Below the pieces are notes generated by a model. That model was given only the letters and a program-made list of their open reading frames with translations, was not told the origin of the DNA and ran no database searches. A DNA stretch of 64,000 nucleotides from DATKUC01 sp964577375 (GTDB lineage Bacteria; Spirochaetota; Spirochaetia; DSM-27196; DATKUC01): the NCBI GenBank assembly GCA_964577375.1, contig CAZNYW010000008.1, positions 1-64,000 of the forward strand, in the 5' to 3' direction. Positions 59,052 through 64,000 of this stretch are shown here, one piece after another. Each line of letters starts with the position of its first letter. Position 1 is the stretch's first letter. The position numbers and the translations under genes are program-made.

Positions 59052-60176
59052 ATGATGAAGGAGACAAAAACGACGAAAACCGGAAAGAAGGCTGCATCAA
59101 AGTCCGCTCGAACGGGAAAGAACAAGTCATCTTCCGGTCAGACCGGAAAGAGCTCTCCGAAGTCGTCGGCGACCGCCGCGAAGAAGCCGAAGGCTCCGGT
59201 GAAAGACCGGACCGCAACGAAAACTTCGGCGAAAAAGACCACGCCAAGGAAGAAGTCCGGCACGCCGGGAAAGAAGACCCCGGCGAAGTCCAGCGCAAAG
59301 AAGCCGGCCGGCGGCAAGAAGCCCGCAAGCGCCAGGAAGACGGCGGAGAAGAAGGCCACGCCGACGAAGAACGCTTCGAAGGGTACTTCGACGAAGAAGA
59401 CCGCGGCGAAAAAGACTTCGGCGAAAAGCACTCCCGCGAAGAAGGGTGCATCGGCGAAAAGCGCCACGGCCAGGAAGACCGCCGCGAAGAAGCCCACCGC
59501 CAAGTCCGCGGCCAAGAACACTCCGTCGAAGAAAACCGCCGGCTCCCGGGTGACGTCGAAGCCCGCTTCGAAAATCGCGCAGAAGGTGTCGGGGACCCTC
59601 CGGGCTGCGAAGAATGCCGGTACGAAAAAGGCCGCTTCGAAGACCTCCGGAGCGACGCGGCCGGTTGCGTCAAAGAAAAGCGCCAAAACGGCAAAGCCGG
59701 CGGCAAAACCGGCCTCGACGAGCGCGGGCCACAGAACTGCGGCAACGAAGGTTCCCTTCGCGTCCTACAAGGGCACGCGCCCCTACATCTTTGTCAGCTA
59801 TTCTCACAAGGACATGACCGAGGTCTTTGGCGTGATCAAGAAGCTCAGCGACAGCCGATACCGGCTCTGGTACGACGAAGGTATCGAGCCGGGCTTCGAG
59901 TGGCCCGAAGTGGTCGGAAAGGCGATCACCGGCTGCTCGCAGCTGCTCGTCTTCATGAGCAGGTCGGCAGCGGTCTCGCGGAACGTGCGGAACGAAATCA
60001 ACCTCGCGTTCAGCGAGGGCAAGGGGATCCTGGTCGTCTACCTGGAAAAGACCAAACTCACCGAAGGGATGAAACTGCAGATAGGGACGGTGCAGTTTCT
60101 GAACAAGCACGAGATGAACGCGAAGGACTTCGCCGACAAGCTCAAGAGCGTACTCAGTAACGATCTCCATAACTGA
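59052..60176 (+). CDS. TIR-domain protein with histone-H1-like N-terminal tail
   Basis: A 374-residue protein. Residues 1-235 are low complexity, almost only Lys, Ala, Ser, Thr, Pro and Gly with KKTAAKK-type repeats, like histone H1 tails. Residues about 243-370 are a TIR domain with box 1 YIFVSYSHKD, the WYDEGIEPG loop and a candidate NADase Glu315 in RNEINLAF. The tail should bind nucleic acid or polyphosphate. No cyclic-nucleotide-binding domain is visible. The start is ATG 59052 with GGGAG upstream. It is 13 bases after the cyclase gene and surely in one operon with it. Confidence 0.87.
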   Translation: MMKETKTTKTGKKAASKSARTGKNKSSSGQTGKSSPKSSATAAKKPKAPVKDRTATKTSAKKTTPRKKSGTPGKKTPAKSSAKKPAGGKKPASARKTAEKKATPTKNASKGTSTKKTAAKKTSAKSTPAKKGASAKSATARKTAAKKPTAKSAAKNTPSKKTAGSRVTSKPASKIAQKVSGTLRAAKNAGTKKAASKTSGATRPVASKKSAKTAKPAAKPASTSAGHRTAATKVPFASYKGTRPYIFVSYSHKDMTEVFGVIKKLSDSRYRLWYDEGIEPGFEWPEVVGKAITGCSQLLVFMSRSAAVSRNVRNEINLAFSEGKGILVVYLEKTKLTEGMKLQIGTVQFLNKHEMNAKDFADKLKSVLSNDLHN

Positions 60177-60192
60177 GCTCCCCGGAACCTGG

Positions 60193-60260
60193 TTGAACTA
60201 CGGATTTGCACGGATGGACGCGGATTGAATGACGTGGTCTGGGTGCAGCTGAACCGGGCA
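60193..60260 (+). repeat. Dispersed intergenic repeat, copy 1 (GGATGGACGCGG type)
   Basis: The segment beginning GAACTACGGATTTGCACGG and containing GGATGGACGCGGATTGA resembles 61486-61560, with matching downstream parts (AGCTGAACCGGGC against GAACTGAACGGGGC). The two copies are direct repeats that flank the broken MCP-like gene. Similar CGGATGGAC-type sequences are common as intergenic repeats in some bacterial genomes. Confidence 0.5.
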
Positions 60261-60433
60261 CAGCCGGCGGCAGGGAATAATGAACCGCCAAAGAGGCGGC
60301 AGCCACTTGTTCGTGGCCATACCTTGCGGGCGCTCGTGGGATGTGGCAGGCCCGCTCGTCCGGCAATTGTTGAATTGCACATACAGAGCCGAAAAATAAC
60401 TGCCGATATCCGTAATTACGGAGGCACACGACT

Positions 60434-61443
60434 ATGGACTCGCGTCGACCCAACAAGCGGTTTGTGGCCAAGTATCTCATTTACTCGATGAGCTTTGGAC
60501 TCCTGATGGGCGCCGTCTTTCCCTTCTATGCGGGCATGTTTGCCGACTTCGGGACGGGAGCCAACCGGTTGCGCTTCGTCGCCGGGTGTCTCGCTGCGGG
60601 TATCTTTGTCGGACTCGCGTCCTACCTCATTGCGCGATGGAAGGTGCTTCGAGTAATCGACGATATCTCTCGCAGGATCGCGGAAATGGCCGAGGGCGAA
60701 GGGTCGCTCGGGAATGCCATACCCCTCTACTCGAACGACTCTATCGGCAGACTCATAGTCAACTTCAACTCACTGCAGAGCAAACTGCGCGGCATGGTCG
60801 GCGGCCTTGACACCACCAATCCGATGCGCTTACCCTGCTATCGAGCCTGATCGAAACGTCCGTGCATGACGTCAAAAACATCTCCTCCCGCACGAGTACG
60901 GAGGTCGATGCTATTCGAAAGCTTGCCGGCACCGCGGGTGCAAACTCAAAAGCCATTATCGAAAACGTGCAGGCGGTTGTGGAGCTCGTTCGCGACGGGA
61001 TGACGCTGTCGGCGGACACCGAACAGGGCCTTACCGTGTTTCTCGACCAGATTGACGCCGATGTGGCTGGTATCGATGACGTGTCGGACGGAATCCGGCG
61101 CCTTGGTGAGTCGAGTGAAGAGATGCTCACGGCGCACAACGGACTGGTACGCGCAACGCTCGGGGTCACCGATTCAATGGTTGTGCTTCATAACAACTCG
61201 CGCGCGATCGAAGACTCGATGAATACGCTGCTCGAGACTGCCGCCGAGAACAAGCGTGCAATCGACGAGATCACCGACTCGATGAGCGACATTGCAGGCG
61301 AGGTGAACTCCTTGAATCTCGTGAGCGACCAGAATGCTGAAAGCGTCCGGAACCTCAAGTCGGAGCTCGGGAAGTTCACGGTCGTCGAAGACTGCCGGTC
61401 GCCTGCGTTCTGTGAGCTCGATGTTGTCCGGAAAACCCGGTGA
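60434..61443 (+). pseudogene. Membrane HAMP/coiled-coil (MCP-like) protein, frame-broken
   Basis: From ATG 60434 (after GGAGG) the protein has two membrane helices (about 17-38 and 48-70), a HAMP-like linker (ISRRIAEMAEGEGSLGNAIPL) and the start of a coiled coil, then meets TGA at 60848. The coiled coil continues in another frame (SDALTLLSSLIETSVHDVKNISSRT...) to 61443, so a one- or two-base change near 60810 broke it. The conserved MCP signalling hairpin (E-x-x-x-QTNLLALNA type) is not present in the remaining part. It may be a deleted MCP or a non-chemotactic relative. Confidence 0.7.
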
Positions 61444-61485
61444 CATTTGACTCGACAGCACATGCGGGTTGCCGAGAAGGACGAC

Positions 61486-61560
61486 CTAACCATGGATCTA
61501 CGCGGATGGACGCGAATTGAGGAGCAGGACCTGACTGGAACTGAACGGGGCCGCCAGGTC
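61486..61560 (+). repeat. Dispersed intergenic repeat, copy 2 (GGATGGACGCGA type)
   Basis: Contains CGCGGATGGACGCGAATTGA and the downstream GAACTGAACGGGGC block, parallel to 60193-60260. It is in the same orientation and lies just beyond the broken MCP-like gene. Confidence 0.5.
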
Positions 61561-61663
61561 GGGCCATGTCGAGGTCAATCTGCAACGCTTTTGCAGCGCC
61601 GCAGGCACATAGTACTGGAAAGTTTTCATCACGCTTGATCGAAAGGAATGGAAGTCCAGTCAG

Positions 61664-62131
61664 ATGAAAAAAAGAGTCGTGTGCGCGGTTGTGGTTGCTC
61701 TGTTGAGCGTGGGCGCGGTGTTCGGGCAGCAAGGGTCGGCAGGAACGAAAGATGCCCAGTTTGAGCAGGTTGTTCGCAGGCTCTTTGACGAGTACAGCGC
61801 GGCGCTTCTGCGGGGTGATCCGTGGGCGTGGATATCGCTGTGGGATCAGGACGCGGTCCAGCTCGTGCCGAACAGTCTGATGACCGAAGGAAAAGACACG
61901 ATCAGCGTCACCACCGAGAACATTCTACGAGCGATCCGGTATGACCAGTTCGATATTCAGCTCACCGCTGCGTTCTCCGACGGGCGCTACGGCTATGCCT
62001 ATGGCAGTTATCGATTCCAGTACACCAACGGGGCCGTGGTCCAGAGATTCGGCAAGTTCCTCACCGTATTTAAGAGAGAGCCCAACGGCACGTGGAAGAT
62101 CGTCGCCGATTGCACCAATCTGAACACATAG
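61664..62131 (+). CDS. Exported SnoaL/NTF2-like protein
   Basis: A 155-residue protein with a signal peptide (MKKRVVCAVVVALLSVGAVFG then QQG) and an NTF2-like cone fold, DUF4440/SnoaL type: FDEYSAALLRGDPWAWISLWDQDAVQLVPN in the first helices, then YGYAYGSYRFQY and GKFLTVFKREPNGTWKIVAD at the end. It should be periplasmic or a secreted small-molecule binder or enzyme of unknown activity. AAAGGA lies upstream of the ATG, at a long distance of about 15 bases. Confidence 0.82.
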   Translation: MKKRVVCAVVVALLSVGAVFGQQGSAGTKDAQFEQVVRRLFDEYSAALLRGDPWAWISLWDQDAVQLVPNSLMTEGKDTISVTTENILRAIRYDQFDIQLTAAFSDGRYGYAYGSYRFQYTNGAVVQRFGKFLTVFKREPNGTWKIVADCTNLNT

Positions 62132-62250
62132 GCGCGATCCCGCAGGAGCCCCGCCGCCGTTACCACCCCATCCGCGTTATCCTCTCCATCCGCGGTTGAT
62201 TCTCTCCGCGGGAAGTTGACCGCGGAGGATCATCTCTCTACCCTTAACAC

Positions 62251-62856
62251 ATGAGTACCAAAGTATCGGCCGCCCGGCTCGAGCGGGCGTTCAAAGAGGC
62301 GATGGACTTCCAGGCTTTCCTCGACATCATGAAGGTCAACCGGAAGGAGATCGGGGAGAACTACGCGGCGCAGCACCTGACCGCCGAGGACATGGAGGCG
62401 GTGCGACGGCCCGAAAAGCCGATCCGCATTCTTGCCCTTGTCCACGACTGGTGCGGCGATGTCGTTGCGAACCTGCCGATCCTCGCGCGGTTCGAGGAGG
62501 CGGGCCTCATCAGGCTCTCAATCCTCGAGAAGAATCCGGACAACAGGGACATCGGAGAGCTCTACCCGCACTACAGCGGCGAGGTTCACATCCCGATCTA
62601 CATCGCATACGACAGCGCCGGAAATGAGCTGGGACATTTCATCGAGCGAACCCGGGAGATGGATCGAAAGCTCGGCGCATGGGTCAGGGCGTTCTGGGCG
62701 ACGAAGGAAGGACACCCGGAGCACGGGAAGCGCTACGGAGAGCTTTCAGAGGCGATGAAGAAGGAGCTCCACGACTGGATCACCCGCGAACGGCAGAAGG
62801 AGCGTGACCCGGAACGCCGGGAGTTCATCGAGTGGTTCAACTCGCTGCAGGAGTGA
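62251..62856 (+). CDS. Thioredoxin-family protein (Thioredoxin_9-like)
   Basis: A 201-residue cytoplasmic protein with a thioredoxin-like fold. ILALVHDWCGDVVANLPIL carries a single active-site Cys (WCGD instead of CGPC), as in the thioredoxin_9 group. HIPIYIAYDSAGNELGHFIERT follows, with the cis-Pro region. The last 60 residues are charged and helical. One Cys alone cannot form the usual intramolecular disulfide, so a mixed-disulfide or non-redox role is likely. No clear ribosome site lies within 12 bases of the ATG; GGAGG is about 25 bases upstream. Confidence 0.82.
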   Translation: MSTKVSAARLERAFKEAMDFQAFLDIMKVNRKEIGENYAAQHLTAEDMEAVRRPEKPIRILALVHDWCGDVVANLPILARFEEAGLIRLSILEKNPDNRDIGELYPHYSGEVHIPIYIAYDSAGNELGHFIERTREMDRKLGAWVRAFWATKEGHPEHGKRYGELSEAMKKELHDWITRERQKERDPERREFIEWFNSLQE

Positions 62857-62971
62857 CGGCCGGAAGTCAGAACTTGAAGCGTCCACCTATGGAAAAATCG
62901 CCGCAATAGTCTTAACCTGTTACTAGACGATCCACCAGGACAACGAATCTACTCAATCGAAAGGAAACGCC

Positions 62972-64000
62972 TTGGGAATCATCCTGAAGTTTCTTCTCCG
63001 GAACATCCGGGAAAAACGGCTCCGGACTGTTCTGATCGTTGTCTCCATCACCCTCTCCTCGGCGCTCTTCTTCGCGACCACCGCCATGTCCACCACCATG
63101 GAGCGGATGTACGCGCGAAGGCTCAGTCAGTACTTCGGCACGGCGGAGCTCGTCGTGCATGCGGAGCGCCGGTCGCCTTCGCGCTTCCTCAGGCCGCCCG
63201 ACAGCGCGCATACGCCCTCATCGGCAGCCTATGTGGTCGGCGTATTCCAGCTGGGAAGCGAGTTCAAGCTGAACAATGCCACCCACCATGCAACCATCGT
63301 CGGCATCGAATACGGGGATCTTGCGGTTATGAACCCGATGACAGTGGAGGTCGACGGGGGAATAGAACCGTTCAAGGGGCGGAAGGTAATCGTGAGCCGG
63401 TCCACTGCCGACCGGTACGGATTCAAGGCGGGCGACACCGTGGTTGCCGAGTTCGACGACCGCCGCTTCCGTTTTCAGATCGCAGGAATTGCCGCTCCCA
63501 CCGGCTTCTTCACGGACGACGGGCAGAACGAGACCTTCGTGGTGCCGCGCGAGACGATAGCCTCGCTCAACGGCGCGCGGGGACGGGCGAGCGTGCTCTT
63601 TGCGCGCTCGAAGCCGTCGGCCGGAGTAGAGACGCTGCGAGCGGACCTTGCAAAGCTCTATCCGCGCTACACGGTCCGCGACACGGTCAGCAGTCAGCAG
63701 CTGCAGGAATGGACTGACTCGATCGCTACGCCCTTCCGGATCATGCTCGTGCTGGTGCTCGCGATCAGCGCGTTCATCATCTTCACCTCCTTTCACGTCA
63801 TCACCATCGAACGGCTGCCGGTCATCGGCACCTTCCGCAGCGTCGGCGCGACCCGCAGGACGACGGACCTGGTGCTTTTCGCGGAGAGCCTGCTTTACGG
63901 CGCCGGCGGCGGTCTGATCGGCTGCCTGATCGGAATCGGAATACTGTACGTCATGACCGACCTGGCCTCCTCCGGCTGGATGCGCGCCGTGCAGACCCGG
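62972..64000 (+). CDS. FtsX/MacB-type ABC transporter permease, N-terminal 343 residues (runs off the right edge)
   Basis: An open frame from TTG 62972 to the window end, with AAGGA upstream at good spacing. A basic start (RNIREKRLRT) and one helix (VLIVVSITLSSALFF) are followed by a periplasmic MacB-type core domain (about 45-255). The first FtsX helices come next (ATPFRIMLVLVLAISAFIIFTSF, split at the membrane), then IERLPVIGTFRSVGATRRT, the signature cytoplasmic coupling loop. It probably works with an ATPase encoded beyond the window to export lipoproteins or peptides. Confidence 0.88.
   Translation, partial: MGIILKFLLRNIREKRLRTVLIVVSITLSSALFFATTAMSTTMERMYARRLSQYFGTAELVVHAERRSPSRFLRPPDSAHTPSSAAYVVGVFQLGSEFKLNNATHHATIVGIEYGDLAVMNPMTVEVDGGIEPFKGRKVIVSRSTADRYGFKAGDTVVAEFDDRRFRFQIAGIAAPTGFFTDDGQNETFVVPRETIASLNGARGRASVLFARSKPSAGVETLRADLAKLYPRYTVRDTVSSQQLQEWTDSIATPFRIMLVLVLAISAFIIFTSFHVITIERLPVIGTFRSVGATRRTTDLVLFAESLLYGAGGGLIGCLIGIGILYVMTDLASSGWMRAVQTR

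Noticed and set aside
59008..59745. Long minus-strand frames rich in Phe/Ala/Ser opposite the TIR gene tail
   Set aside because: They arise from the Lys/Ala codon repeats of the histone-like tail; no ribosome site or family match.
57107..60176. Classical CBASS call
   Set aside because: No CD-NTase (nucleotidyltransferase) domain is present; the cyclase is class III, so only a looser comparison with Pycsar-like logic is made.

Overview
The window is about 64 kb of GC-rich (roughly 60%), gene-dense bacterial DNA with two 100-base runs of N (17336-17435 and 29197-29296), so it comes from a draft scaffold. Signal peptides, beta-barrel-like proteins and an RND/LolA-like export set point to a diderm. 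The lineage cannot be proved from sequence alone; a spirochaete-like or other high-GC environmental diderm is plausible. No tRNA, rRNA, CRISPR array, integrase or transposase gene was seen.

Layout. 1-4.2 kb: start of katG, then small stress and enzyme genes (NAD(P)-binding protein, DHFR-like reductase, methyltransferase, YrdB, DUF488, DinB). 4.2-9.8 kb: an RND exporter, LolA-like protein and outer-membrane protein operon with its TetR regulator. 9.9-14.1 kb: a second TetR, a divergent extradiol-dioxygenase-like protein, a quinone-oxidoreductase-like MDR protein, an EEP-family nuclease and an AhpD-like protein. 14.1-17.1 kb: a manganese operon (mntR, mntH, tandem UspA) with a DtxR-type operator. 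18.8-29.1 kb: two fluoride (crcB-motif) riboswitches, one before a pair of MutS-like ATPases and one before a six-gene complex-I/hydrogenase-4-like operon, preceded by a DUF190 gene. 29.2-34.1 kb: a patch where four genes carry frame-breaking internal deletions, between intact genes. 35.5-41.3 kb: two tandem giant LuxR-type ATPase regulators. 41.6-52.4 kb: methyltransferase, EI-Ntr-like PtsP, EamA and MFS transporters, an orphan histidine kinase, DinB and a penicillin-acylase-family hydrolase. 52.6-56.9 kb: TetR/membrane-protein pair, flavodoxin, PadR and a fused flavodoxin-like oxidoreductase. 57.1-60.2 kb: a TPR/SLOG-like/class III cyclase gene followed by a TIR-domain gene with a histone-H1-like N-terminal tail. 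60.4-64 kb: a frame-broken MCP-like gene, an NTF2-like secreted protein, a thioredoxin-like protein and the start of an FtsX-type permease.

Two systems stand out. The first is the fluoride block. Both riboswitches face the same way and each has a recognisable promoter. The one at 28.7 kb can form a hairpin that hides the Shine-Dalgarno of the complex-I-like operon by re-using the aptamer's own 3' strand. In that operon the two proton-channel subunits keep their key Glu, Lys and His residues. The subunits that should carry the [NiFe] site and the N2 iron-sulfur cluster have lost nearly all ligand cysteines. This predicts a fluoride-induced, redox-dead, ion-translocating complex. The second is the cyclase-TIR gene pair, which resembles cyclic-nucleotide-signalled defence systems but has a different architecture.

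A 143-bp element with terminal inverted repeats is present twice, in opposite orientations (3172-3314 and 53938-54080), and looks like a MITE-type family.
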